NCBI GenBank assembly: GCA_019261985.1
Contig: JAFAQY010000066.1
Span: forward strand, 1 to 61,010
Direction of reading: 5' to 3'
From: Bryobacterales bacterium
GTDB taxonomy: Bacteria; Acidobacteriota; Terriglobia; Bryobacterales; Bryobacteraceae
Length of the DNA stretch: 61,010 bases
The notes beneath the pieces were generated by a model that saw only the letters and a list, made by a program, of their open reading frames with translations, searched no databases and was not told the origin of the DNA. Made by a program: the position numbers and the translations under genes. Positions 16,840 to 25,511 of this stretch are shown piece after piece (position 1 is the stretch's first letter; each line of letters starts with the position of its first letter).

Positions 16840-17121
16840 CTATCGAATCGACGGCGGGTCCCGACGGCTTTGGGCGCTCTCAGAGCCGAGAAGTTCCGTG
16901 ATTTGTGCCGCAAGATGGCGCGCTTGATTGGGCGTCAGGCGGATGGCGGGGGCTTCTATCGTTCCATGTCCTTCGATCGAGACTTCCGCTACGGTCCGAT
17001 GCCCACGGATTTGAAGCACGTTCATTTGCCATCGTTCCGGAACTCCATCCAGTACGATTGCGATCTTCACACCGGATTCCGGGATGCGGGCAGGCTGCGG
17101 CTCCCTAGCGGCTGGGTTCAT
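16840..17121 (-). CDS. 93-residue protein coupled to modA
   Basis: ATG 17121 overlaps the modA stop (ATGA at 17118-17121), so it is almost certainly translated with modA. The protein is soluble and has no signal peptide. The N-terminus is Pro/Ala-rich, followed by SGVKIAIVLDGVPERWQMNV, RTVAEVSIEGHGTIE and a helical LTPNQARHLAAQITELLG. I do not recognise the family. Position between modA and the TonB receptor suggests a part in metal uptake or sensing. Its reading frame ends 40 bases before the TonB box. Confidence 0.7.
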   Translation of the reverse strand: MNPAAREPQPARIPESGVKIAIVLDGVPERWQMNVLQIRGHRTVAEVSIEGHGTIEAPAIRLTPNQARHLAAQITELLGSESAQSRRDPPSIR

Positions 17122-17834
17122 GGAGGGAATAGCCCGCCTTCCGCGAGAATTTTTTGGCCCTCGGGCGACGACAGGAACTTTAGGAACATCCGTGCTGCGC
17201 CCGGTTGCGCGCTCGATTTCAATACCGCGCCGGCCTGGCGAATCGGCGGATACAAATCCTCGGACAAAAGGACTCCGCGATGCTGCAAAAGCGTCCAGGA
17301 CGTGATGACCGCATCGGCATTGCCGGTTTCAGCGAATTGAAGCGCTTGCCGCACATTTTCTCCATAGACGATTTTGGACTCGATGCTTTTCCACAATCCG
17401 CTCTTCTCCAGCGCCGCGCGCGCGGCGATACCATACGGCGCGTGCTGGGGATCGGGTATCGCAACGTGAAGAACGCCGGGCTTGCGGAGATCGTCAAGGG
17501 AGCGAACCGATCCGCTTTTCGACCATAGCGCCAGCTTCCCCCTCGCGTAAACCTGTACGGTGGACCCATCCAGGTAGCCTTTTTTAACGCTATCGGTTAC
17601 GTAGCTTTCGTTCGCCGAAAGAAACACGTCGAAAGGAGCGCCGTTCGCGATCTGTTGGGCGAGGTCGCCGCTGGATGCCAGAGTAAAGCGGACCCGCATG
17701 CCCAGGGGCTTTGAAGCGGGCATTCCTAGTTTGTCGGACAAGGTGCCAAGATCGCTTGCGGCTCCAACCAGCAGTTCCGCGCCGGAGGCCGGCAAAAGCC
17801 CGATCAGGAACGCAAGCGCCGGCAGAACTCTCAT
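17118..17834 (-). CDS. modA: Molybdate-binding periplasmic protein
   Basis: 238 residues from ATG 17834. A signal peptide (RVLPALAFLIGLLPASGA) leads to a type II periplasmic binding protein with ModA signatures: LLVGAASDLGTL, FTLASSGDLAQQIANGAPFD, VFLSANESYVT, VAIPDPQHAPYG and GENVRQALQFAETGNADA. The two Ser and backbone contacts for the oxyanion are expected in LLVGAASD and ASSGD. No modB or modC is seen in the window, which is unusual. The start coincides with the end of the 29-bp box shared with the TonB gene and has no Shine-Dalgarno, so the message may be leaderless. Confidence 0.88.
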   Translation of the reverse strand: MRVLPALAFLIGLLPASGAELLVGAASDLGTLSDKLGMPASKPLGMRVRFTLASSGDLAQQIANGAPFDVFLSANESYVTDSVKKGYLDGSTVQVYARGKLALWSKSGSVRSLDDLRKPGVLHVAIPDPQHAPYGIAARAALEKSGLWKSIESKIVYGENVRQALQFAETGNADAVITSWTLLQHRGVLLSEDLYPPIRQAGAVLKSSAQPGAARMFLKFLSSPEGQKILAEGGLFPP

Positions 17835-17860
17835 ACAGAACAGTGTCGTGTAAAAGTGAC
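17832..17860 (-). promoter_or_regulatory. 29-bp box at the modA start
   Basis: The coding-strand box contains TTTTACACGACACTGT and ends with the modA ATG. It is the partner of the TonB box at 16772-16800, with the same placement relative to an ATG. It lies in the 63-base gap between the response-regulator gene and modA. Confidence 0.55.
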
Positions 17861-17897
17861 AAGACGTCAAGCCCTCACACGCCGGAACGGCCGCTTC

Positions 17898-18542
17898 CTA
17901 GGACTCTCGCGCGGTTTCGAGCGAGCGCTCAATCGCGATGCGGACCAGTTGCCCCCGCGTGCGTACACCCATTTTGTCGAACAGGTGCTGCAAGGTCGCT
18001 TTTACCGAGCTCTGCGACACTCCAAGCTGATATGCCATCTCCTTATTCGAAAGCCCTTCGAAAACGCAGCGGAGCACTTTCTGCTCGCGAGGAGTTAGCC
18101 GATCGGGAGATACGCTCGTTTCCGCGCCGCTCGAGTTGCCGGCGGGCGTGATCTTCGGATCCATCCAGGCTCCCCCTGCCGACACGGCGCGAATCGCTTC
18201 CAGAAGCCGCGATGGTGGATTGTGCTTCAAAAAAATCCCGGAGATCCCGAGCTTCTTCGCAACCGAGATATCGAGAGCGCTCATTCCCGCGGTAACCATC
18301 AGAATCTTGCCCTTGTACCCCGCTGCAATCGCGGAAGCGATGAAGCGCGTACCTGTATCGTCTTCGAGATCGAAATCGAGTAGAACTACGTCAACGGGCG
18401 AACGCGCAAGAGCATCCAGGGCTTCCGCGGGCGTGCCGCACTCGGCTACCGTTTCGAAATCCGGCTCGGAAACCAGCAAACGGCGCAATCCCTCGCGAAA
18501 GAGAATGTGATCGTCAAGCAGTAACAGTCGTATGCGCTGCAT
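17898..18542 (-). CDS. NarL/FixJ-type response regulator
   Basis: 214 residues from ATG 18542, which overlaps the end of the kinase gene by 29 bases. The receiver domain (1-120) shows the acidic pair (LLLLDDH), the phospho-acceptor Asp in VVLLDFDLEDD and a late Lys in GIFLKHNPP. A LuxR-type helix-turn-helix follows (LTPREQKVLRCVFEGLSNKEMAYQLGVSQSSVK). It should bind DNA once phosphorylated by the adjacent kinase. It lies 63 bases upstream of modA and its shared box, which are natural candidates for control. Confidence 0.9.
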   Translation of the reverse strand: MQRIRLLLLDDHILFREGLRRLLVSEPDFETVAECGTPAEALDALARSPVDVVLLDFDLEDDTGTRFIASAIAAGYKGKILMVTAGMSALDISVAKKLGISGIFLKHNPPSRLLEAIRAVSAGGAWMDPKITPAGNSSGAETSVSPDRLTPREQKVLRCVFEGLSNKEMAYQLGVSQSSVKATLQHLFDKMGVRTRGQLVRIAIERSLETARES

Positions 18543-20028
18543 CTTCCGAGGTTGCTTTCGCCGGGGCGTCCGCTTTGGCGCGATCCACTTGCTCCGCGAC
18601 AGCCGCCAATTCCAGCACAAAAGAGCACCCGGGATGCTGCGGATCGTGCTTCAGATCTCCGCGAAACGATCGCATAAAGGCGCGCGAGAGATATAAGCCA
18701 AGGCCTGTGGCATCGGCGCCCTTCTGCAGCGGTTGAAAGATCTTTTGACCGGGGGGAATGCCGGGGCCGCTATCCGTAAACCGAATGAAGACTCGGTCGG
18801 GCCCCGGCGAAACCGCGATATCGATCGCCTTATGTTTCCCCCCTTCGAGCGCGCGTTGGCTGTTCTTCATCAAATTCAGCAGAACTTGAAATAAGCTGTG
18901 GCGGTCCGCCTGCACCAGAGGGAGCTCGGCCGGAACGTTCCAATTGAGGCGGATATCCGATTCTTCGCAAATCGGCTGCAACACAATGCGCAGATCCGTC
19001 AGGATTTCGTGCAGATCCACGCCGCCCGGATCGAAAACGCCGGCGCTCTGCTTCAATTCAAGCGAAGCGATTTTGCTGAGCGTCTCCACCAGCGAACCCA
19101 GCGCTTCAAAATCCTGGTCTCCTTTCAACGATCCCTTACGCGCAAGGTTTTCGTGCATCATCCCGATCGCGCCACAGACATTTCTCACTTCGTGCGATAC
19201 GGCGGCAACTAACACGCGGGAACCCGCCAGCAGTTGTTGCAGACTGGTTTCCTCCCGCTCGCGCAGGTGTTCAGAGGCATCCACCACTAAAGCCGCCAGC
19301 CGCGGACCCGCGGGCGTAGCGTAGGTGGAAAAGAAAACGTCGGCCAGGAACGCTTCTCCGTTTTCCCTCTGGCCGCGGGCCTGCATCTCCGTACGGAAGA
19401 TTTTTGCCGTTTCATCCACCGATGGAATTGAGGCCAACGCTGGCACGTACTGCGCGATGCTTTTGCCGCGCAGCGAGCCCTTCGCCGCACCCAAAAGCCG
19501 GTGAGCGGCCGGGTTGGCTAATAGAATGTCGCCCTGCGAGGTCATGGTGAGAACGGCCGCGGGGCTGCTTTCGATAAGAAACTCAAGCTGCTGCTCGGCA
19601 GAACGTTGCGCGGCGAGGCTTTCGCGTTCCCTCCGGTAGCTCCGAGTCAGATTAAGAGACAACAGGCCCGTCATCGCGAGCGTGAGAAAAATAAGCACAT
19701 CGCGCGCCGATTCCATGTCCATGGGAAACGGGTCAAGGCGGTCCGACAAGAAGGTGCAAAACACCGCCACCAAAATTACCTGCCACCAACCCAGGGCAGT
19801 GCCGAGCAGAACCATCGGAAAGATGTAAAGGAACCCGAGGGTGGCGTTGAATTCCACTTGCCAGTCGGCGAGTGCAATGACGGCGATCAGCACGGCGGCG
19901 TACGCCAGGGCCGCGTGTGGACTCCATTGCAAGACCCTGCGGATCACGGGTTTACCTCGCCTTGATTCTACAGTATGTGCTGAAGCCCGCATTAGGGCTG
20001 AAGGCGCGACACTACTTCGCGTCTTCAA
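18514..20028 (-). CDS. Membrane sensor histidine kinase with PAS domain
   Basis: 504 residues. Four or more hydrophobic segments (about 30-125) form a membrane sensor without a large periplasmic loop. A PAS domain follows (QLEFLIESSPAAVLTMTSQG...LLANPAAHRLLG), then the phospho-acceptor helix (VAAVSHEVRNVCGAIGMMHE) and an ATPase domain with N box (LLNLMKNSQRAL), G1 (FTDSGPGIPPG) and G2 (GLGLYLSRAFMRS). The start at 20028 overlaps the preceding gene by 17 bases; ATG 19992 is an alternative. It pairs with the response regulator downstream. Confidence 0.88.
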   Translation of the reverse strand: MKTRSSVAPSALMRASAHTVESRRGKPVIRRVLQWSPHAALAYAAVLIAVIALADWQVEFNATLGFLYIFPMVLLGTALGWWQVILVAVFCTFLSDRLDPFPMDMESARDVLIFLTLAMTGLLSLNLTRSYRRERESLAAQRSAEQQLEFLIESSPAAVLTMTSQGDILLANPAAHRLLGAAKGSLRGKSIAQYVPALASIPSVDETAKIFRTEMQARGQRENGEAFLADVFFSTYATPAGPRLAALVVDASEHLREREETSLQQLLAGSRVLVAAVSHEVRNVCGAIGMMHENLARKGSLKGDQDFEALGSLVETLSKIASLELKQSAGVFDPGGVDLHEILTDLRIVLQPICEESDIRLNWNVPAELPLVQADRHSLFQVLLNLMKNSQRALEGGKHKAIDIAVSPGPDRVFIRFTDSGPGIPPGQKIFQPLQKGADATGLGLYLSRAFMRSFRGDLKHDPQHPGCSFVLELAAVAEQVDRAKADAPAKATSEDAAHTTVTA

Positions 20029-20635
20029 CCGGAACGTCTTCCCCTGGGCCGCCCGAGAACATCTTCGCGGAATCGAAGAAGCCCGCCACCGTTAAATGGA
20101 ATTTGACTTCTTTATCGCCCTTGTTCTGCCAAAACCAACCGTGAATACCGGTCGACGGCGCGGTGAATGAACCGTACGATTCGCCTTTGCCGGCTTTGTC
20201 GTCGAGCTCATAGCTCTCGAAATAATCCTTGTTCGGCTTTTGATCCGGCTCGCCGTGGAATTCGTACACAAGTTTGCCCTCCGCTTTCCAGCCGTAAACG
20301 ATTTCCGCGCCCTTGGCCATGTGATACTTCATCTCCACGCCTTCGCCGGGGCGGAGCGAAAAGTCTTCGGAGTCCACTTTGTAGATTTTCGGCTGCGGAG
20401 TATAGACGCCATTCTGCCCGGCGACCGGGGTTGGCGCGGCGCGACCTTTCACCTCACCGGCCTGCGAAATACCCGTCAGGCCGAGCGCCTTGCCCGTCTT
20501 GAGCGGGTCGAAGCCGTACTCGGCGGGGAGCACTGCAGTAAAGAGTAGCAGCACGGCAATCAGCAAAGCGATGCCAGTGGCTTTCGCCAGCGCGCTCTTT
20601 GACGGCGTCTCGATTTTGGATTGATATTGCACCAT
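20012..20635 (-). CDS. Transmembrane anchor protein linked to HupE
   Basis: 207 residues: a short cytoplasmic N-terminus, one membrane helix (GIALLIAVLLLFTAVLPAEY) and an external beta-rich domain with SLRPGEGVEMKYHMAKGAEIVYGW and HGWFWQNKGDKEVKFHLTVAG. The pattern matches proteins annotated as transmembrane anchor protein beside HupE-family transporters. The gene starts six bases after the HupE gene and overlaps the kinase gene. It could present a metal-binding or sensing domain to the periplasm; this is inferred. Confidence 0.78.
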   Translation of the reverse strand: MVQYQSKIETPSKSALAKATGIALLIAVLLLFTAVLPAEYGFDPLKTGKALGLTGISQAGEVKGRAAPTPVAGQNGVYTPQPKIYKVDSEDFSLRPGEGVEMKYHMAKGAEIVYGWKAEGKLVYEFHGEPDQKPNKDYFESYELDDKAGKGESYGSFTAPSTGIHGWFWQNKGDKEVKFHLTVAGFFDSAKMFSGGPGEDVPVEDAK

Positions 20636-20641
20636 ACGTTA

Positions 20642-21334
20642 TTAGGAAGCCAGGTAGTATCCAGCGATTTGGTAACCGGTAAGAATAAACCCCACCGCCA
20701 TCAGCGCCGTGTTCGTCGCAAAGGCATGGCGTAGAAAGCCGCTGCGTGTCCGCCAGAAACTAAGCAGGATCAAAACAGCCGTCAACGCCAGCACCTGCCC
20801 GATTTCCACGCCCACGTTGAAGCTGACGATGTTGGTAACCAGGCCGGTCTTCGTCAGGCTGAGCTCCTGAAGTTTCGTCGCCAAGCCAAAGCCGTGGAAG
20901 AGGCCGAAGATCAGCACAGCCAGCTTCGTATTCGGCTGGAAACCCAGGACCCGTTTGAATCCTCCCATGTTGTCAAATGCTTTGTACACCACGGAAAAAC
21001 CGATGATCGCGTCAACCACGTAGGAATTGGCATGAACGCCTCCGAGAACGCCCGCGAGCAGTGTAATGCTATGGCCGATCGTAAACAGGCTCACATAGGC
21101 GACGACATCCTTGAGGCGGTAAAGAAAAAAAATCACGCCCACCAGGAACGCCAGGTGGTCGTACCCGGTGACCATATGCTTAGCGCCAAGATAAAGGAAG
21201 GGAAAAATTGCAGCGCCGTGAGTTGATTGAACAAATGAAGCGTCCCGCCTGGAGACATCGTGCGCGAACGCAATGCCGGGAACCGCGGCCGCGGCGATTA
21301 AAACTCCGATGCGGTTGCTGAAACCGATGTTCAT
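20642..21334 (-). CDS. HupE/UreJ family membrane transporter
   Basis: 230 residues with a signal-like first segment ending AFAHD and about six membrane helices. Family motifs are GAKHMVTGYDHLAFLVGVIF, TIGHSITLLAG and GLFHGFGLATKL, with His and Asp residues inside helices as in nickel/cobalt carriers. HupE/UreJ proteins move Ni or Co, but the metal here is not proven. It is the first gene of the same-strand run leading to the kinase, modA and the TonB receptor. Confidence 0.85.
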   Translation of the reverse strand: MNIGFSNRIGVLIAAAAVPGIAFAHDVSRRDASFVQSTHGAAIFPFLYLGAKHMVTGYDHLAFLVGVIFFLYRLKDVVAYVSLFTIGHSITLLAGVLGGVHANSYVVDAIIGFSVVYKAFDNMGGFKRVLGFQPNTKLAVLIFGLFHGFGLATKLQELSLTKTGLVTNIVSFNVGVEIGQVLALTAVLILLSFWRTRSGFLRHAFATNTALMAVGFILTGYQIAGYYLAS

Positions 21335-21450
21335 CGTAAAAAGAAAACTGTAGCGCGAGTTGCGCCTGCCCTGCAGGCGTGCTTTCCAATCTAACGCTGG
21401 GCGGGTGTTTCAGCCAGTTATCTTTTGGCCATTTTGGAGACGATTTCCGG

Positions 21451-22524
21451 TCAGTCCCTGCCGATCGTGATCGCGCGAAAGGCAGTAACCAATTGAACCG
21501 CAAACGTGTTGGCGAGCGTCCCCCGGGCCGGCGGTCCTTGCTCAACTTCGTAGCCCACCTTAATCAGTTGTATCGCATTTGAGCGAAAACCGATTACACT
21601 TTCATACACCTGCCTGCCAGGGTAATGCTGAGGACTGAGATAACCGGCCCGCTCCGCGACGTACCAGCGCGGATGCAGCACCCAGCGGAGTTCACCATAT
21701 CCGGTTTGATATCGATAGCTGGGAATCGCGCGGTAATCCATCTGGAAGCGCTGCCATTCGCCATAAAAATTCAATGGGCCACGTCCCCACGCGGCATCGA
21801 CCCCGACTGCGGTTGCCGGCAGCTTTTTCGGCTCAGCTTCTCCAGGCGAGAAAAACGCGTAATCGCGACTCAAATACGGCCCGCGATACGCCGACGCGCC
21901 AATGCGCAGCCCTTGCTGGGTCGTGTAGCCGAATCCGCCCGCCCAGTTTCCGTATTGATCGGAATCGAGGACGCCGCGCCGGTTCGCGGGTGATGAATTT
22001 GTGAACTGCGCCCGCAAGTCAAAACGGCCGAGGGTTGCGTCCGCTTCCACCCCGGCCAAACCGAGATTCGAAACGCCCTTGTAGTAGTAGCCGTACGACT
22101 GAGGCATATCGATGAGTGGATTCACAGAATCGTCGTAGCGCAGGAGAAACGACCCGAACGCCGAAGATAACATTCCCGCGCGCACTACTAGCGACCCTCT
22201 TTTCCAGAACCTTGAATAATCGACATGCATCTGCGGCACGTCCGTCTTCACGCTGCGTTCGTCGTAATCGGTGAACTCCTCGAAAAAGTACGGCTGTGAA
22301 TGGATCTGCACCGCGCCCTGGACGGTCCAGTTTCCGTTTAATTTCCAAACCGGATAGAGCATGGCCCGAAAGCCGCCCGAGACGGGGCCGCCGCCATCGC
22401 CTGAGAGCTGGTGCGAATACTCCGCCTCTCCGCTTAACGTGGTACGAAGCTCGAACCCGGAGCTCGCCTCCTGCGCCCGCGCTTTCAAAACACAGATGGC
22501 CGTCAAAAGTAACCAGCGCGTCAA
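21451..22524 (-). CDS. Outer-membrane beta-barrel protein
   Basis: 357 residues with a signal peptide ending ARA and repeated amphipathic strands rich in Tyr/Trp/Gly (MHVDYSRFWKRGSLVVRAG, GYGELRWVLHPRWYVAERA), as in a small porin-like barrel. The last residues (AFRAITIGRD) are not a classical C-terminal Phe. Its start overlaps the HD-GYP gene stop (ATGA at 22521-22524), so they are translationally coupled. Possible roles are a channel or copper-related barrel, given the cupredoxin gene in the same operon. Confidence 0.7.
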   Translation of the reverse strand: MTRWLLLTAICVLKARAQEASSGFELRTTLSGEAEYSHQLSGDGGGPVSGGFRAMLYPVWKLNGNWTVQGAVQIHSQPYFFEEFTDYDERSVKTDVPQMHVDYSRFWKRGSLVVRAGMLSSAFGSFLLRYDDSVNPLIDMPQSYGYYYKGVSNLGLAGVEADATLGRFDLRAQFTNSSPANRRGVLDSDQYGNWAGGFGYTTQQGLRIGASAYRGPYLSRDYAFFSPGEAEPKKLPATAVGVDAAWGRGPLNFYGEWQRFQMDYRAIPSYRYQTGYGELRWVLHPRWYVAERAGYLSPQHYPGRQVYESVIGFRSNAIQLIKVGYEVEQGPPARGTLANTFAVQLVTAFRAITIGRD

Positions 22525-24215
22525 GCGACCTCCTTTTCGATGAGCCTCCCGGGTTTAACGGCGGTTCCGACCGCTTCCGCCAGTCGCGCCAGCGAATCCG
22601 CCGGGTTCAGAACGGCCATAAACTCCGGTTCGCTCTGGCTAAGCCGGAGGAATACATCCACCACGCCCGGATCCATCTGCGTGCCGGAGAAGCGCGCGAT
22701 CACGGCGAGAGCTTCTTCGTGACGCATACCGCGCCGGTACGGCCGGTCCGAGGTCATCGCGTCATAAGCATCGGCGATTTTCACGATGCGCGCCGCCAGC
22801 GGCGTGTCTTCGTGACGCAAGCCGCGCGGGTAACCCGTGCCGTCCCAGTTCTCATGATGCAGCTCCACTATCGGCAGATACGGCTGGAAACCTTGAACGC
22901 TCTCCAGAATCTTTCGGCCGATTGTGGGATGCTCCTGAATTGCCCTGTTTTCTTCCTCCGACAACTTGCCCGGCTTTTGCAGAATATTGTCGGCAATGCC
23001 GATCTTGCCAATATCGTGTAATAAGGCTCCCACGCGGATCTCTTCGATCTGCTTGGGCGGAAGCTGCATCGACCGGGCTATGGCACAAGCATACTGGCTG
23101 ACGCGCCGGCTGTGGCCGGCTGTATATGGATCGCGCGCGTCCAATGCGTTGGCGAGCGATTCGATAAATTCCACCACCGCTTCGCTCAACCGTTCCTGCC
23201 CTTCCCGAATCGCGGCCCCGGCGCGATTGAATGCCTCGGTGAGCTCGCGTATCTCCTGGATATTGGTCGCTCCAAGATCCGATCCGCGGAAATCCAGCGC
23301 TTGACCCGTCTTCTCGCTGTTGCGCAACCGGGCGACAACCCGAGCGATCGGGTGCACGATTGAGCGCGTGGAAACACTGCTCAAGCAGAATGCCCCCGTA
23401 AGCGCAAGAATTCCGGACACCAGAAAGAACATCTGAAGCCTGGCTTGCACCGGGCGCGCGGCGTTATCCAGGTTCTGTATGCTTCGAAGCTCGTAACCAC
23501 CGGTTCGCTCCGCCTCTCCAATCCGAAACGATGAATAGGTTGTTTTGTGGAGGCGAAGCTCGCATTCAGCGGCGCCGCCGCAGTTTTGAATCCCGGACTC
23601 GATTTCGGCCACCGATAGGCCCGCCGCGCTCGATTCGACGACCTTGCCGTGTTCCAGTAGGATGGCGGGCGTGGGCAGGCTCGCCAGGTTGAACGGCTCG
23701 CCGACCGTGAGGGTTCCCAAAACCTCATTGCCCTGCTCGATGGGCAACACGCTGGCTTCGTAGTTTTTGCCGCCAACCGTGAAAAAGCCCCGCCTGGCAG
23801 GCTCGACGATTTTCGGATCCAGCGCCGTAGGTATGCCCGAGCCGCAAATCATCCCCGCCAGTGGCTGTCCTTTCGTATCCGAAACCACGAGATAGTCGAA
23901 GCCGAGCTCCGCGCCCATCTCTTCGAGTTGGTCCTCAACGGTCCGCCTCGCCTCGTCATCCCCGCGTCGCGACAGCAAAAGTTGTAAACCGTTTTTCAGG
24001 GCCGGATTCTCGACGACGATACGTAACACGCGGGTATTCCTTTGCTCGGCGCTCCTGCGCATTTTCGCCATCGAAACCTGCGTTTCCCGCGCCGAAGCTC
24101 GAAACTGGTCGCGAACGGACGAAACGACCACCCGCTGCACGAACCAGAAGCTTCCCGTCAGCAGAATCGCGAACGGCAGGAACGACCACAATAATGTTCG
24201 TGTGCGCAGGCACAT
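22521..24215 (-). CDS. Membrane sensor HD-GYP phosphodiesterase
   Basis: 564 residues. An N-terminal helix, an external sensing domain (about 30-250) with three Cys, a second helix (FFLVSGILALTGAFCLSSVS), a HAMP-like linker and an HD-GYP domain. The catalytic signatures are complete: GHSRRVSQYA, LLHDIGKIGI, and HHENWDGTGYPRGL. HD-GYP enzymes hydrolyse cyclic di-GMP in the cytoplasm, so this should lower c-di-GMP on an external cue. It lies five bases after the cupredoxin gene, pointing to a redox or copper-linked signal. Confidence 0.9.
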   Translation of the reverse strand: MCLRTRTLLWSFLPFAILLTGSFWFVQRVVVSSVRDQFRASARETQVSMAKMRRSAEQRNTRVLRIVVENPALKNGLQLLLSRRGDDEARRTVEDQLEEMGAELGFDYLVVSDTKGQPLAGMICGSGIPTALDPKIVEPARRGFFTVGGKNYEASVLPIEQGNEVLGTLTVGEPFNLASLPTPAILLEHGKVVESSAAGLSVAEIESGIQNCGGAAECELRLHKTTYSSFRIGEAERTGGYELRSIQNLDNAARPVQARLQMFFLVSGILALTGAFCLSSVSTRSIVHPIARVVARLRNSEKTGQALDFRGSDLGATNIQEIRELTEAFNRAGAAIREGQERLSEAVVEFIESLANALDARDPYTAGHSRRVSQYACAIARSMQLPPKQIEEIRVGALLHDIGKIGIADNILQKPGKLSEEENRAIQEHPTIGRKILESVQGFQPYLPIVELHHENWDGTGYPRGLRHEDTPLAARIVKIADAYDAMTSDRPYRRGMRHEEALAVIARFSGTQMDPGVVDVFLRLSQSEPEFMAVLNPADSLARLAEAVGTAVKPGRLIEKEVA

Positions 24216-24219
24216 TCGA

Positions 24220-24933
24220 TCACCGCTGAGCGATCGTACGTAAATCCTTTTCAGTAATAGGAATCACGAACTTGACCTCAGCGCCCGTATCTCCCACCAC
24301 TACCGTTTTCCGGAAAAAACCCGCCGATTTATGCCAGGCGACCAGCGTATACTTCCCGGTTGGAACGTCCTTTATTTCGAACACTCCGTCCGCGCCCACT
24401 CGAGTAAACCACGGCGTGGGGCTTACAACCACCGAGGCCGCCATATTGGGATGTAGGTGGCAATTGACGAAGACAATGCCCGGACGCGGGAAGGTTACCG
24501 TGCGAGTCTGCCCGGCTGAGTAGTTCCCAAGATCGAAAGATTTCGCCTTCGATAAAGAAAAGACATTATGAAAAATTGGGTCGAAATTAGGGAATGAAAC
24601 CGCGGACCCCGCCGGCGCCACGACGAAGTCGGGTTCAAAATGGCGGTGGTTTTGTTGAATGATCTCCGCGACTTCGCCCGTTGTGGGCATCCGCGCTGCG
24701 CCATCGATGTAGACCGCGACATGCGACCTCTCAAACGCAAGCGGATCCGGTTCAGCGCCGGGCGCCAAATCCACCGCAACTCCCCGCTGATACGATCCCG
24801 CTGCGGGCGTCACATTCCTCGCTGTCAGCTTTTTGTCGATCACAACAATCCCGCGGATGTCCGCACCCTGGGCAAAGGCCCCGATTAAAAGCCCGAGTAG
24901 AAGAAAGGCGACGCTCGTCCTGGCGGCTGGCAT
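24220..24933 (-). CDS. Exported cupredoxin with carboxypeptidase-regulatory-like tail
   Basis: 237 residues with a signal peptide. The middle is a plastocyanin-like domain. Likely type 1 copper ligands are His in PIFHNVFSL, then Cys, His and Met in VFVNCHLHPNMAAS. A C-terminal beta-sandwich follows (DGVFEIKDVPTGKYTLVAWHK). It resembles methylamine-utilisation-type blue copper proteins that carry electrons in the periplasm. First gene of the three-gene operon with the HD-GYP sensor and the outer-membrane barrel. Confidence 0.82.
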   Translation of the reverse strand: MPAARTSVAFLLLGLLIGAFAQGADIRGIVVIDKKLTARNVTPAAGSYQRGVAVDLAPGAEPDPLAFERSHVAVYIDGAARMPTTGEVAEIIQQNHRHFEPDFVVAPAGSAVSFPNFDPIFHNVFSLSKAKSFDLGNYSAGQTRTVTFPRPGIVFVNCHLHPNMAASVVVSPTPWFTRVGADGVFEIKDVPTGKYTLVAWHKSAGFFRKTVVVGDTGAEVKFVIPITEKDLRTIAQR

Positions 24934-24941
24934 ATGTCTGT

Positions 24942-25029
24942 AATCGGCGGATACGCGAAGAATATGAAGGCGTTCGGGAATCTTTGGACGGAAACTCGGG
25001 GATTTGCGCAGAGTGTATGTGTCCGCCGA
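24942..25029. promoter_or_regulatory. Inverted 9-base arms in the divergent promoter region
   Basis: ATCGGCGGA (24942-24950) and its exact inverse TCCGCCGAT (25021-25029) flank the intergenic region between the divergent cupredoxin and yjbQ genes. Symmetric placement near both starts suggests a shared operator, possibly with DNA looping. It could also be chance in GC-rich DNA. Confidence 0.3.
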
Positions 25030-25044
25030 TAACCTGAGGTCTAT

Positions 25045-25464
25045 ATGAAAAGTTTCCGCAAGGAGTTATGGTTCGAAATTCCCACGCGACGCGCTTTCGT
25101 CAATATCACGCCTCAAGTGCAGGCCTGCCTTCGCGACAGCGGAGTCAATGAAGGTCTGGTCCTGGTGAACGCCATGCACATTACCGCCTCGGTGTTCATC
25201 AACGATGACGAAAGCGGGCTGCACCAGGATTACGAAAAATGGTTGGAACGCCTGGCGCCGCATGAGCCCGTTTCCCAATACCAGCACAACCGCACCGGCG
25301 AAGATAACGCCGATGCGCACATGAAGCGCCAAGTGATGGGGCGCGAAGTGGTGGTTGCAATCACCAAAGGCAAGCTCGACTTCGGACCCTGGGAGCAGAT
25401 CTTTTACGGTGAATTCGACGGCCGGCGCAGGAAGCGCGTGCTGGTAAAGATTATCGGCGAATAG
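25045..25464 (+). CDS. yjbQ: YjbQ family (UPF0047) protein
   Basis: 139 residues, the usual family length. Signatures include [34 protein letters not shown], the His-rich [13 protein letters not shown] and [24 protein letters not shown]. Members have weak thiamine-phosphate-synthase-like activity in some studies, but the physiological role is unclear. A GAGG site precedes the ATG. It ends at the start of an alternative frame of the next gene, suggesting co-transcription. Confidence 0.9.
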   Translation: MKSFRKELWFEIPTRRAFVNITPQVQACLRDSGVNEGLVLVNAMHITASVFINDDESGLHQDYEKWLERLAPHEPVSQYQHNRTGEDNADAHMKRQVMGREVVVAITKGKLDFGPWEQIFYGEFDGRRRKRVLVKIIGE

Positions 25465-25511
25465 TGCCTGGGGGCCTCGCGCGTGGCCGCCAACTGATAT
25501 ATATTGAGGGC

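Noticed and set aside
16740-16913. 58-residue N-terminal extension of the TonB receptor
   Set aside because: The signal peptide starts at 16739 and the extension would read through the conserved box.
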